Origin: Methylobacterium sp. R2-1
GTDB taxonomy: Bacteria; Pseudomonadota; Alphaproteobacteria; Rhizobiales; Beijerinckiaceae
Length of the DNA: 64,000 nt
Reading direction: 5' to 3'
Assembly: GCF_014191355.1 (NCBI RefSeq)
Contig: NZ_JACHWM010000021.1
Span: 20,219 to 84,218 of the forward strand
The notes beneath the pieces are model-generated. The model saw only the letters and a program-made list of their open reading frames with translations. It had not been told where the DNA came from and ran no database searches. Of the stretch, positions 1 to 8,627 are shown one piece after another. Each line of letters begins with the position of its first letter. Within the stretch, counting starts at the first letter, position 1. Both the position numbers and the translations under genes were made by a program.

Positions 1-1
1 T

Positions 2-214
2 CCCGTCCAATACGACTCTTTCGGAGAGCCTATCGCACAGGCGAGCAGCGAAGATCATGCCGTCTCGCGAATTGCCATTCGGTCCGGCGTCGGGCTCTTC
101 TGGGTGATTGTGATTGTCGCTGCGCGAGCGGCTTACTTCAATCCGGCTTTTGCAGAGACTTTTACCAGTGTTGCTTCGCTGGCCGCTTATATCAAGGCAG
201 TCGTCGGGGTATGA
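2..214 (+). CDS. C-terminal end of an unidentified membrane protein (partial)
   Basis: An open frame enters from the left edge and stops at TGA 212-214, giving 70 residues with no start inside the window. The middle holds one clear hydrophobic segment (GLFWVIVIVAARAAYF), so the protein is probably membrane-bound. The family is not recognisable from this tail. It runs towards the convergent sulfonate operon, whose last stop codon lies at 312. Seen: continuous frame and hydrophobic stretch. Inferred: that it is a real gene end. Confidence 0.4.
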   Translation, partial: PVQYDSFGEPIAQASSEDHAVSRIAIRSGVGLFWVIVIVAARAAYFNPAFAETFTSVASLAAYIKAVVGV

Positions 215-311
215 CGAGCGCGGTTTAGAATGTAGACATCGTCATAGACGAAGGCGCCGCGGAGATCCCGCAGCGTCTTTTCTGTATGCAAAGGCCTTGT
301 CCCGGAGCGGG

Positions 312-1223
312 TCAAGCTGGAACGATATGCGCCGCCGGCTTGGTCCCGTCGTGACTGAGGCCAGAACTGAGTAGTCCTGGGATCTCGGCCGGGGTGTCGG
401 CTACGGCGACGCCCGCCGCCTCCAGCGCACGGCGCTTTCCATCGTAGCTACCCACGGTTCCGGATACGATCGCACCCGCATGGCCCATTTTCTTGCCGGG
501 CGGTGAGGCACGCCCGGCGATGAAGGACACGACTGGCTTCGACATGCCTGCCGCGTACTCCGCGGCTGCTTCCTCCATCGCGCCACCGATCTCTCCGACA
601 AGCACGACAGCACGGGTGCGCGGATCGTCATCGAGCGCCTGAAGAGCGTCCCGCGTCGTCGTGCCGATCATCGGATCACCCCCGATTCCGAGAAAGGCGG
701 ACTGGCCGAGACCGGCTCGAGTGAGGTTCAGGCAGATTAGCGTGCCAAGGCTCCCCGAACGCGAGATCACGCCGACCTCACCCGGCTGGAAAATGTTGGG
801 ATTGTGCCCCGGCATGATGCCGACAAATCCCTCACCCGGCGTGACGATTCCGGCGGTGTTCGGTCCAATGATGCGGGTCCGATGCTGCGCCGCGGCGTGG
901 TGGATCGCGATGACATCGCGCGCCGGGATATGCTCCGTCAGGATGACGACGCTCCGGGCACCGGCCTCAATCGCGTCGAGAGCCGCCTCGCGGGCCATGG
1001 CCGGCGGGATGAACATCACCGCCATATCGAACGGGGTCTCAGCCATGGCGGCCTTCGCCGTGGCATAGACCGGCACGCTGAGATGGCGCTCGCCCGCCCG
1101 CTTTGGATTGACGCCGGCGACGACCCGCGTGCCGCACTCTATCATCTTCTCGGTCCAGAAGGTGCCCTGCTTGCCCGTAATGCCCTGGACGAGCACGCGG
1201 GCGGACTGGCGATAGATGATCAT
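312..1223 (-). CDS. Succinyl-CoA-synthetase-alpha-like subunit of an NDP-forming acyl-CoA ligase (candidate sulfoacetate-CoA ligase)
   Basis: This 303-residue protein has the SucD layout: an N-terminal CoA-binding Rossmann domain (VQGITGKQGTFW near residues 12-23, then VAGVNPKRAG) and a C-terminal ligase domain carrying the phospho-histidine motif GHAGAI. The family joins a carboxylate to CoA through a phosphohistidine, using ATP or GTP. Its ATG overlaps the TGA of the beta subunit by four bases (ATGA, 1220-1223), so the two are translationally coupled, and the acylating aldehyde dehydrogenase is coupled the same way upstream. That context points to sulfoacetate as substrate. Two-subunit NDP-forming sulfoacetate ligases (SqwK/SqwL) are known. 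Malate-CoA ligase (MtkB) or succinyl-CoA synthetase are alternatives by family, but neither fits the neighbours. Confidence 0.8.
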   Translation of the reverse strand: MIIYRQSARVLVQGITGKQGTFWTEKMIECGTRVVAGVNPKRAGERHLSVPVYATAKAAMAETPFDMAVMFIPPAMAREAALDAIEAGARSVVILTEHIPARDVIAIHHAAAQHRTRIIGPNTAGIVTPGEGFVGIMPGHNPNIFQPGEVGVISRSGSLGTLICLNLTRAGLGQSAFLGIGGDPMIGTTTRDALQALDDDPRTRAVVLVGEIGGAMEEAAAEYAAGMSKPVVSFIAGRASPPGKKMGHAGAIVSGTVGSYDGKRRALEAAGVAVADTPAEIPGLLSSGLSHDGTKPAAHIVPA

Positions 1224-2374
1224 CGTGCGGCTCCCCCGCTCGCTGCCGAATGTGCTGCGTTGACGGCGGCCTGCACCGCATCCTCCATGAGATCGAAGGG
1301 CTCCTGGCCGAGCCCTTCGCGAACGAGGCGAACCGCCTCGTCCTCTCCGGTTCCGTGAATCGAGAAGAACACCGGAATACTCGGGTCGAGCCGCTTCCAG
1401 GCGGTGACGACGCCCTCGGCCATCACATCCGTCCGCGCAAAGGCGCCGCAGAAATTCACGACGAGACTTTTGACGCCGGGATTGGACAGCACGAGCTTCA
1501 GCGCCACTTCCGATTTCGTATAGGCCTCGCCCCCGATCTCGAGGAAATTCGCCGGACGGCCGCCGCAATGGCTGATCACATCCATCGTCGTCATCGTCAG
1601 CCCGGCGCCGTTGGCGAGGACACCGACATCGCCATCGAGCTGGATGAACTTAAGGCCGTTGGCGGCGCCTTCGCGCTCGAGGTCGGTCATCGGCTCCGCT
1701 GCCGCCTCGTCGGCGAGATCGGGCTGGCGGAAGGCGGCAGCATCATCGAGCGTGAGCTTGCAATCGAGGGCGACGACGCGACCGTCGGCCAGCACGGCGA
1801 GCGGGTTTATCTCGATCAGCTCCGCATCGATCCGCCTACTCGTCGCGTACAGCGCCGCCAGGATCTCGGCGACCTGTCCCTCGGCCCCCGAGAGGTCCAG
1901 GCCCGACAACATCGACCGGGCCGCCGCATCGTCGAAACCGGCGTCGAGATTGACGCGGTGGCGGCGTAACGCGTCCGGACGGGTTGCGGCGACCTCTTCG
2001 ATGTCCATCCCACCTTCCGTGGAGAACAGAACCAGAGGGCACCGGCTCGCGGTGTCGATCAGGATTGCGGCGTAGAACTCGTGTGCGATCCGGGCTTGCT
2101 CCTCCAGCAGCACCGACCCGACAGGGTGGCCATCGATGCGCATGCCGAGGATGCGTTCGGCCACTCTGCGCGCTTCGTCCGCGGAATTTGCCGGTTTGAT
2201 GCCGCCGGCCTTGCCGCGCTTGCCGGTCGGCACCTGGGCCTTGACCATGCAGGGGCCGAGCGCCTCGAAAGCGGCGGCTGCGTCCTCCGGTGTGCGGCAA
2301 TGGACGGCGCGCGGGACCGGGATGCCGGCGGGTGCGAGAACGCGTGCCTTGGCGACGTGCTCCATGAAATTCAT
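1220..2374 (-). CDS. Succinyl-CoA-synthetase-beta-like ATP-grasp subunit (candidate sulfoacetate-CoA ligase)
   Basis: This 384-residue SucC-type subunit has an N-terminal ATP-grasp fold (VKAQVPTGKRGKAGGIK near residues 44-60 is the nucleotide-binding lysine/glycine region) and a C-terminal CoA-ligase flavodoxin-like domain (NGAGLTMTTMDVI, then GGRPANFLEIGG). It pairs with the alpha subunit next door to form an NDP-dependent acyl-CoA ligase. Its ATG overlaps the stop of the SauS-like gene (2371-2374), and its own stop overlaps the alpha-subunit start, so three subunits are made from one transcript. The substrate is inferred from the operon. Malate-CoA ligase MtkA is the closest alternative and is a household enzyme in methylotrophs. 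Confidence 0.8.
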   Translation of the reverse strand: MNFMEHVAKARVLAPAGIPVPRAVHCRTPEDAAAAFEALGPCMVKAQVPTGKRGKAGGIKPANSADEARRVAERILGMRIDGHPVGSVLLEEQARIAHEFYAAILIDTASRCPLVLFSTEGGMDIEEVAATRPDALRRHRVNLDAGFDDAAARSMLSGLDLSGAEGQVAEILAALYATSRRIDAELIEINPLAVLADGRVVALDCKLTLDDAAAFRQPDLADEAAAEPMTDLEREGAANGLKFIQLDGDVGVLANGAGLTMTTMDVISHCGGRPANFLEIGGEAYTKSEVALKLVLSNPGVKSLVVNFCGAFARTDVMAEGVVTAWKRLDPSIPVFFSIHGTGEDEAVRLVREGLGQEPFDLMEDAVQAAVNAAHSAASGGAAR

Positions 2375-3843
2375 CGTGCGGCCTCCCCGTATCCAATTCG
2401 CTCCCAGTGAGGTCCGAACAGTTCCTGCTCGGTCGGCTTGTCCTCGGGGATCGGCGTGACGAGATGGGTGATGTTGAGCATGTGCCGGTAGCTCAGGTTT
2501 TCGGAGATCGAATTCTTCTGCCAGGAGCCGCAGCCCATGCTCAAAGTGAAGCCGAGGCCTGAGTTGAACCCGCCGCCGTTTCCGAAGGTGTGAGCGAAGT
2601 TCACAAGAACCCGCACGACATCCAGATCCTCCGCCAGTTCGCGAGCACGATCCATGTTCGTGGTGTGCAGACCGCAGGAATGGCCCTTGCCCTGATGATC
2701 GAGGATCTCGCGCACCCGCTCCTTGGCGGCCGCGAAGTCGCTGGCGCGGTAGACCGTGAGCACGAGAGCCAACTTCTCGCCCGAGAGTGGGTAGTCTTTG
2801 CCCACCCCGGTCTCCTCAACGAGGAAGAAGGTTTTTCCTTCAGCGTTCGCGGGCAGGTCGAAAGCCTTCGCCAGGACGTCGGCATCGCGCGCGATGAGGT
2901 CGCGGTTGAGCTTGTTCTTGACCCAGAGTCGGTCGACGACACGCTGCCGCTCTTCCGGCGTGCAGAGATAGGCGCCGGCCCGTCCCAGCGCAGCGATCGC
3001 CGCATCGTAGACCGCATCTACGATGACGACGGCATTCTCCGACGAGCAGGAGGTGGAATTGTCGAAGATCTTCGAGTCGCGGATCCGCTCGGCCGCCGCA
3101 TCGAGGTCGGCGGTCTCGTCGATGATGACCGGCACGTTGCCGGCCCCCACGCCGATGGCCGGCGTTCCGCTCGAATAGGCGCGGCGGACGTTGTCCTGCG
3201 AGCCCGTCACAACGACGAGGTCGCAGACCCTCATTAGGGCCTCGGTCGCCTCCTTCGTGATCGGAGCGGGAAGGATCTGGACGAGATCCTCCGGCAGGCC
3301 GATCCCGGCGAGTTCCTGCCGCATCAGCGCGACGATGCGCGCCGTGGTACGGTAACCGAGCGGGGACGGGGCGATGACGATGGCGTTGCGCCCCTTCACG
3401 GCCATCATCGCCTTGTTGACCGGTGTCGCCCCCGGATTGGTCGAGGGAGTCACCGCGCCGATCACGCCCATCGGCTTGGCGTACTTGACGAGCCCCTTCG
3501 CCTCGTCCCGCTCGATCACGCCAACGGACGGGGCACGCAGCAGGTCACGCAGGGTGCCGAAGGTCTTGCGCTGCTTCTTGCGGATCTTGTCGGAGACATT
3601 GCCAAGTCCGGTGTCCTGCACGGCGAGTTCAGCGAGTTCGCGGGCATGGTCGGGGTTGTAAAGGGACCACGCGAGCGCCCTGACGGCGGCGTCTGCGGTC
3701 TCCTGATCGACGTTGGAGAATGCTTTCTGTGCAGTTCTCGCCCGGAGCATGACGCCTTCGACGGAGTCCGGTTCACCCGGACTTGTAGCTTGGTCCTGCC
3801 GAGCGTGCGGTGATTCCGGAGCTTTGAGACTGACGACGGCCAT
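2371..3843 (-). CDS. sauS: CoA-acylating sulfoacetaldehyde dehydrogenase, SauS-like
   Basis: This 490-residue acylating aldehyde dehydrogenase interconverts an acyl-CoA and its aldehyde with NAD(P)H; here sulfoacetyl-CoA to sulfoacetaldehyde is proposed. The catalytic cysteine sits in NSTSCSSEN, and the motifs VGVIGAVTPSTNP and AIGVGAGNVPV are those of the EutE/SauS/PduP branch. The ATG at 3841-3843 is preceded by AGAGGACA at good spacing; a longer reading frame continues upstream but overlaps the carrier gene and is spurious. It is the first gene of a coupled trio with the ligase subunits. Substrate assignment rests on the neighbouring xsc; acetaldehyde or succinate semialdehyde would be alternatives by family alone. 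Confidence 0.82.
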   Translation of the reverse strand: MAVVSLKAPESPHARQDQATSPGEPDSVEGVMLRARTAQKAFSNVDQETADAAVRALAWSLYNPDHARELAELAVQDTGLGNVSDKIRKKQRKTFGTLRDLLRAPSVGVIERDEAKGLVKYAKPMGVIGAVTPSTNPGATPVNKAMMAVKGRNAIVIAPSPLGYRTTARIVALMRQELAGIGLPEDLVQILPAPITKEATEALMRVCDLVVVTGSQDNVRRAYSSGTPAIGVGAGNVPVIIDETADLDAAAERIRDSKIFDNSTSCSSENAVVIVDAVYDAAIAALGRAGAYLCTPEERQRVVDRLWVKNKLNRDLIARDADVLAKAFDLPANAEGKTFFLVEETGVGKDYPLSGEKLALVLTVYRASDFAAAKERVREILDHQGKGHSCGLHTTNMDRARELAEDLDVVRVLVNFAHTFGNGGGFNSGLGFTLSMGCGSWQKNSISENLSYRHMLNITHLVTPIPEDKPTEQELFGPHWERIGYGEAAR

Positions 3844-3899
3844 CGCGGTGTCCTCTTGCGGCTGTCGGAGGGGAAGACGAGGGGGAGTAGAACCTGTGG

Positions 3900-5207
3900 T
3901 CAGGCGTTCGGCCTGACCGCCGCCGGACCGGTCACGATGGGCGGCGTCTCCTCGATCTCGTCGAGGAAGGGCTCGTCCGGCCGCATACGCAGTGCGAGCA
4001 CCGCGCCGAGGAGAAGCAGGCCGAGCGATGCGACGAAGGGAAGGTCCCAGCGCCCGGTCGCGTCGATGACAGCGCCGAACACCACCGGCGAGATCATCCC
4101 AGCAAGGCCGAACCCAAAATTCATGAAGCCGGAGGCGGTCCCCGAGTGCTGGGGTGCGATGTCCATCGGCACGGCCCAGATCGGTGCGACGATCAGTTCG
4201 GCGAAGAAGAACGCCGCGGACAGGCACAACGTGATTGTCACGAGGTCTGTGACGAACACCACCGGCAGCATGAACAGGAAGGCGCCGAGGAAGCCGACCA
4301 CGATCACGCTCACCCGTGCTTTCGAGACGCTGCCGGTCCTCCTCAGGATGCGGTCGCTGACGATGCCCCCGACCGTGTCGCCGACCACCCCGGCGAAGAA
4401 TACGCCGGAGGCGAAAATAGCCGACTTCTTGATATCGAGCTGATACTGATGAAGGAAGTAGGACGGGATCCAGTTGAGGAATAGCCACAGCGTCCAGCCG
4501 TAGCAAAAATCTGTCATCGTGACCGGCATCATCCGCTTCAGAAGGCGCCGCCACGGCACCGCCTTGCGCTCTCCGGCGATCTTCACTGTCGGAAGAACCG
4601 CGATTTCCTCCGGTGTGACATGCTTGTGGTCACGCGGGTCGTCCCGGAAGTACCAGAACCAGAGGGCCACCCAGGCGAAGCTGATCAGGCCGACGATGAT
4701 GAATGAATCACGCCAGGACAGCGCGACGATGAGAAAGGCGATCAGCGGCGGCGTCAGCGCGTTGCCGAGCCGTGCGAAGGCGTGGGTGATACCTTGTGCG
4801 AAGCCGCGCCGGTCAGCCGCCATCCAATTCGCGAGCGCCCGGGTCGCAGTCGGAAAGGCCGATCCTTCGCCGATGCCGAGAACGAAGCGAGCGATGACGA
4901 GCGAGACCGCCCCCTCAACGAAGCCGATGGCTACGGTGGCAGCCGACCAGATCGCGCCGCAGATCAGCAACGTTATCCGTGGCCCGAGACGATCGCCCAG
5001 CCAGCCTCCTGCAATCTGAAAGAATGCATAAGGATAGGCGAAGGCGGAGAAGGCAAGTCCGAGCTCGAAGTTGCTCAGACCGAGTTCTTTCTGCATCGCC
5101 GGCGCAGCCGTGCCGATGTTTACCCGGTCGATGTAGGTGACCAAATACATCAGGCAAATGATAAGCAGCACGCGGTCTGTGGCTTTGAATCGGACAAGCC
5201 TCAGCAT
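3900..5207 (-). CDS. MFS anion carrier, probable sulfonate uptake (SauU-like)
   Basis: This 435-residue major facilitator protein has 12 hydrophobic segments. It carries the DRVNIGTAAPAMQ motif after the first helix and a GDRLGPR loop, both typical of the anion:cation symporter family that takes up organic acids. The ATG at 5205-5207 has a strong AGGAGGG site seven bases upstream; frames starting earlier lack one. It is the promoter-proximal gene of the leftward operon, 56 bases before sauS, and is divergent from a LysR gene. Uptake of sulfoacetate across the inner membrane is inferred from position; the family itself also carries tartrate, phthalate and hexuronates. Confidence 0.75.
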   Translation of the reverse strand: MLRLVRFKATDRVLLIICLMYLVTYIDRVNIGTAAPAMQKELGLSNFELGLAFSAFAYPYAFFQIAGGWLGDRLGPRITLLICGAIWSAATVAIGFVEGAVSLVIARFVLGIGEGSAFPTATRALANWMAADRRGFAQGITHAFARLGNALTPPLIAFLIVALSWRDSFIIVGLISFAWVALWFWYFRDDPRDHKHVTPEEIAVLPTVKIAGERKAVPWRRLLKRMMPVTMTDFCYGWTLWLFLNWIPSYFLHQYQLDIKKSAIFASGVFFAGVVGDTVGGIVSDRILRRTGSVSKARVSVIVVGFLGAFLFMLPVVFVTDLVTITLCLSAAFFFAELIVAPIWAVPMDIAPQHSGTASGFMNFGFGLAGMISPVVFGAVIDATGRWDLPFVASLGLLLLGAVLALRMRPDEPFLDEIEETPPIVTGPAAVRPNA

Positions 5208-5444
5208 TCTGCCCTCCTGCTGAAGTCTGAGTAAGGTTCCTCGGCCAGCGTGTATCTTCACGCAAGGGCGGAGAAGTCTCTCAGCATTCGTTGAGCGTTC
5301 CTCACCTTCGAGACAGCGGCTCGTTCAGGATCTTTGGTCGCCCTGAATCGTGCGCCGTCCGCCGTCTCGATCACACCGTAGCGATTGCCTTTGCATCGGA
5401 GAAATTTATTCTCTGCATCGAGATCATGCAGGAAATTTATCGAT
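5208..5444. promoter_or_regulatory. Divergent control region between the sulfonate operon and its LysR gene
   Basis: A 237-base intergenic space separates two divergent starts, the usual place for a LysR regulator to bind and act on both promoters. The right half is AT-richer than the flanks (around 5395-5445). No operator can be assigned with confidence by eye. The ribosome-binding site for LysR (AGGAAA) lies at 5430-5435. Confidence 0.5.
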
Positions 5445-6308
5445 ATGATTCCGGATCTCGAGATCCCGCTCCTACGGACCTTCATCGCAGTCGTGGAAAC
5501 CGGCAGTATAACGCTGGCCGGCAGGCAGGTCGGCCGTACCCAACCGGCCATCACGCACCAGATGCAGCGTCTGGAGAAGGCGCTCACCAAGCCTCTTTTT
5601 CAAGACGACCGCCGCCATCTCACCTTGACGCGAGAGGGGGAGATGCTGCTCGGATATGCCCGAACGCTTCTCGGGCTCAACGACGAGATCCGCGAGCGTT
5701 TCGAGGCGCCCGACATTACCGGCCATGTCCGTCTCGGCGTGCCCGACCTCTATGCGGCCTTCCTGCTGCCGTCCGTTCTGAGCGGCTTCTCGCGCGCTTA
5801 TCCGCAGATTGAGATCGAGTTGCGCTGTTCGCGCAGTGTGAACCTACACGCGGCGCTGCAAAACGAGGAGATCGACATTGCCCTGATGACGCGCCAGCCG
5901 GAACTCGGCAGAGGCACGGTCGTGCGGGAGGAGCCATTGGTCTGGGTGGCCGCCCGCGATTATGCAGTCGCTCCGAAGGGGGCCCTGCCGCTGGCGCTGC
6001 TTCCGGCAGGGAGCGTTTACCGGCAACACGCGCTCGATGCGCTCGGCCAGATCGGACGATCCTGGAGCATCGCGGCGGTCAGCGACAGCATCGCCGGACT
6101 TCAGGCTGCCGTTTATGCGGGACTTGCGATCTCGGCCTTTCCGCTCTGTGCACTCGGTCCCCATGTCCGCCGGCTCGGTCAAGCCGACGGCCTGCCCGAC
6201 ATGCCCGATCTCGAAATCGTCCTACAGCGTAAGCTCAGCGGGATCACGACCGCCGCCGAGCACCTTGCCGAATACATGGTGGCCGGCATCGGAAACATCA
6301 GACGCTGA
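5445..6308 (+). CDS. LysR-type transcriptional regulator of the sulfonate operon
   Basis: This 287-residue protein has an N-terminal winged helix-turn-helix (GSITLAGRQVGRTQPAITHQ near residues 18-37, wing around FQDDRRHLTLT) and a periplasmic-binding-like effector domain beginning near residue 90. The start MIPDLEIPLLRTF fits the family and has AGGAAA nine bases upstream; a frame opening 60 bases earlier adds a basic tail not seen in the family. It is transcribed away from the carrier/SauS/ligase operon and probably controls it in response to a sulfonate or a CoA intermediate. Effector and target are inferred from position only. Confidence 0.85.
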   Translation: MIPDLEIPLLRTFIAVVETGSITLAGRQVGRTQPAITHQMQRLEKALTKPLFQDDRRHLTLTREGEMLLGYARTLLGLNDEIRERFEAPDITGHVRLGVPDLYAAFLLPSVLSGFSRAYPQIEIELRCSRSVNLHAALQNEEIDIALMTRQPELGRGTVVREEPLVWVAARDYAVAPKGALPLALLPAGSVYRQHALDALGQIGRSWSIAAVSDSIAGLQAAVYAGLAISAFPLCALGPHVRRLGQADGLPDMPDLEIVLQRKLSGITTAAEHLAEYMVAGIGNIRR

Positions 6309-6941
6309 GAGGTCGTTGACCGTTTCTTCCGCGTCCTCGGCAAGGCTCTCATGTCTCGGAGGCAGGCTGCACGCCGTTGCGTCGCACAATGCCGCGCGCT
6401 AGATAGTGTGCATCGCAACAAACCTGTCCGTCATGCCGCCCGTCGAGCGCCTTCGCCAGATCCTGCCCTTTGCCGTTGCGGTCTATCTCGCCGGCAGCGT
6501 GGCTCAGCTCCAAGCCATCCAGCCGGCCTTCTCCGCGCCGCATCGCGGCATCTCGGTCGAGTCGCTCGTCTCCGGCATCAAGTGGCACATGCTGGAGATT
6601 GCTAAGAACGAGCAGTCCGAAATGTCCTTCGGTTACCCGGGCAACTGACCCCGTCGCCAAAGCTGCCCTCTTCACCACGTCTGACTTCGAGCTTGAGCAG
6701 GACGCTCATCGGCGAAGCGTCCAGGCGCGTCCCGCCCCGCGCGGCTTCTCAGGGCTCCTTCGCCTGTTTCATCACCGACCGAGCTGTCAGTCGTCCGGTC
6801 GCGATGGAGGCTGCCTTCGTCTGCTCGCATTGACACCTCCGCAGTTTCCTCATCTAATCGAACGCAACGTTCCACTTTCCGAGACGTAAGATCTCGAAGT
6901 GGGGCGAACTACGAGGAAACGCTCTCGGCGAGGTGCTGGCG
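6309..6941. other. Space with no recognised gene
   Basis: The 633 bases between the LysR gene and the GMC dehydrogenase hold one plausible plus-strand frame at 6406-6648 (GTG start, 80 residues, with AVYLAGSVAQLQAIQPAF and ISVESLVSGIKWH) that reads like a protein fragment but that I cannot name. The rest must contain the promoter of the GMC gene. Confidence 0.3.
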
Positions 6942-8627
6942 ATGACAGTCGCCCCCTTCGACTTCATCATCATCGGCGGCGGAACCGCGGGATGTGTCCT
7001 CGCAAACCGCCTCTCAGCCGACGGTCGGCATCGGGTTCTGCTGCTGGAGGCTGGTCCACGCGACCGCTCGCCCTGGATCCATCTTCCCATCGGCTATGGG
7101 AAGACGATGTTCCACAAGACCCTCAACTGGGGGTTCTTCACCGAACCCGAGCCGACCATGAACGACCGCCGGATCTACTGGCCGCGTGGCCGGACTCTGG
7201 GCGGCTCTTCATCGATCAACGGTCTGATATACGTTCGCGGCCAAGCCGAGGACTATGATCAGTGGGCAGCCGTCGGGAATGCGGGCTGGTCCTGGAAGGA
7301 TGTTCTGCCCTATTTCATCCGTTCCGAGCACAACACCAAGGGCGCCGGGCCCGCCCACGGCGCCGACGGGCCGCTCTGGTGCTCCGACATCGAGCACCGG
7401 CACGAACTCATCGAAGCGATCATCGCGGGGGCCGGTGAACTCGGCATCCGCCACACCACGGACTTCAATACCGGTGATCAGGAAGGCGTCGGGTATTATC
7501 AGCTCTTCACCCGCAAGGGCTGGCGCTGCAGCACGGCGGTCGCCTACCTGCGCCCCGCGTGGAGCCGTCGGAATCTCCGTGTCGAGACCGGAGCGCAATC
7601 GACCGGCCTGATCCTCGAAGGGCGCCGCGCCGTCGGCGTTCGCTACCGGCAGAACGGCCGGATGCGGGAGACGCGCGCCACGACGGAGGTGATCCTGGCC
7701 GCGGGTGCGCTGCAGAGCCCGCAACTCCTCATGCTGTCTGGGATCGGACCCGAGGCGGAACTGGCGCGCCACGGCATTGCGGTCACGCACGCCCTGCCCG
7801 GCGTCGGCGCGAACCTGCAGGACCATCTGCAGATCCGGCTCATGTACCGGGTCGCCAAGCCGATCACGACGAACGACGACCTACGCACCCTGTTCGGCAA
7901 GGCGCGCATCGGCCTGCGGTGGCTCTTGACCCGCAGCGGCCCGCTGGCCGTGGGGATCAATCAGGGCGGCCTGTTTACCCGCGTGATGCCCGGACCCGGC
8001 ACGCCGGACGTGCAGTTCCACTTCGCCACGCTATCGGCCGACATGGCCGGCGGCGCGCCCCATCCCTGGTCGGGCTGCACATTCTCGGTTTGCCAGCTGC
8101 GCCCCGAATCCCGTGGGACCGTCACTCTGCGCAGCGCCGATCCCTTCGCGGCTCCGGTGATGCGAGCCAACTACCTCGCCACCGAGGCTGACCGGCGCTG
8201 CACGGTGGAGGGTATCAAATTCGCCCGACGCCTTGCCGCCACGTCACCCCTGCGAACGCTGCTGACCGAGGTCAAGCCGGGCCGCGAGATCGAGGGCGAC
8301 GAGGCCCTGCTCGATTTCGCGCGGGGAACAGGCGCGACGATCTTCCACCCGTCGGGGACGTGCAAGATGGGCTCGGACCCGATGGCCGTGACGGATGCAC
8401 GCCTGCGCGTCCATGGCATCGGCGGCCTTCGCGTCGTTGATTGCTCGATCATGCCGACGCTCGTCTCCGGCAATACCAGCGCACCCGTGGTCATGATCGC
8501 TGAGAAAGCCTCCGACATGATCCTGGCCGATGCGCGCGCCGGAGCGTCTTCGATCGTCGCCACCGATCCGGTCGCGACCGAACGCAGCCGGCACGCCGCG
8601 CTGGCGCCAGAAGGGAGCCCGGCATGA
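6942..8627 (+). CDS. GMC-family FAD alcohol dehydrogenase, candidate isethionate dehydrogenase
   Basis: This 561-residue glucose-methanol-choline oxidoreductase has the FAD-binding GGGTAGCVLANRL near residue 12, the GMC signature around GRTLGGSSSINGLIYVRG, and the C-terminal HPSGTCKMG / VVDCSIMPTLVSGNTSAP block with the active-site histidine and asparagine. The family oxidises primary alcohols and passes electrons to the respiratory chain. The closest familiar type is choline dehydrogenase, whose substrate resembles isethionate (2-hydroxyethanesulfonate). An isethionate dehydrogenase of this family (IseJ) is known from Cupriavidus. Placement in an Xsc island and ATGA coupling to a carrier make isethionate oxidation to sulfoacetaldehyde the best guess. 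ATG 6942 is preferred over GTG 6933 because GCGAGGTG precedes it. Confidence 0.75.
   Translation: MTVAPFDFIIIGGGTAGCVLANRLSADGRHRVLLLEAGPRDRSPWIHLPIGYGKTMFHKTLNWGFFTEPEPTMNDRRIYWPRGRTLGGSSSINGLIYVRGQAEDYDQWAAVGNAGWSWKDVLPYFIRSEHNTKGAGPAHGADGPLWCSDIEHRHELIEAIIAGAGELGIRHTTDFNTGDQEGVGYYQLFTRKGWRCSTAVAYLRPAWSRRNLRVETGAQSTGLILEGRRAVGVRYRQNGRMRETRATTEVILAAGALQSPQLLMLSGIGPEAELARHGIAVTHALPGVGANLQDHLQIRLMYRVAKPITTNDDLRTLFGKARIGLRWLLTRSGPLAVGINQGGLFTRVMPGPGTPDVQFHFATLSADMAGGAPHPWSGCTFSVCQLRPESRGTVTLRSADPFAAPVMRANYLATEADRRCTVEGIKFARRLAATSPLRTLLTEVKPGREIEGDEALLDFARGTGATIFHPSGTCKMGSDPMAVTDARLRVHGIGGLRVVDCSIMPTLVSGNTSAPVVMIAEKASDMILADARAGASSIVATDPVATERSRHAALAPEGSPA

Noticed and set aside
3844..4554. Upstream extension of the SauS reading frame to 727 residues
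   Set aside because: The extension overlaps the MFS gene antiphase, is Arg-rich shadow sequence, and ATG 3843 has a good ribosome site.
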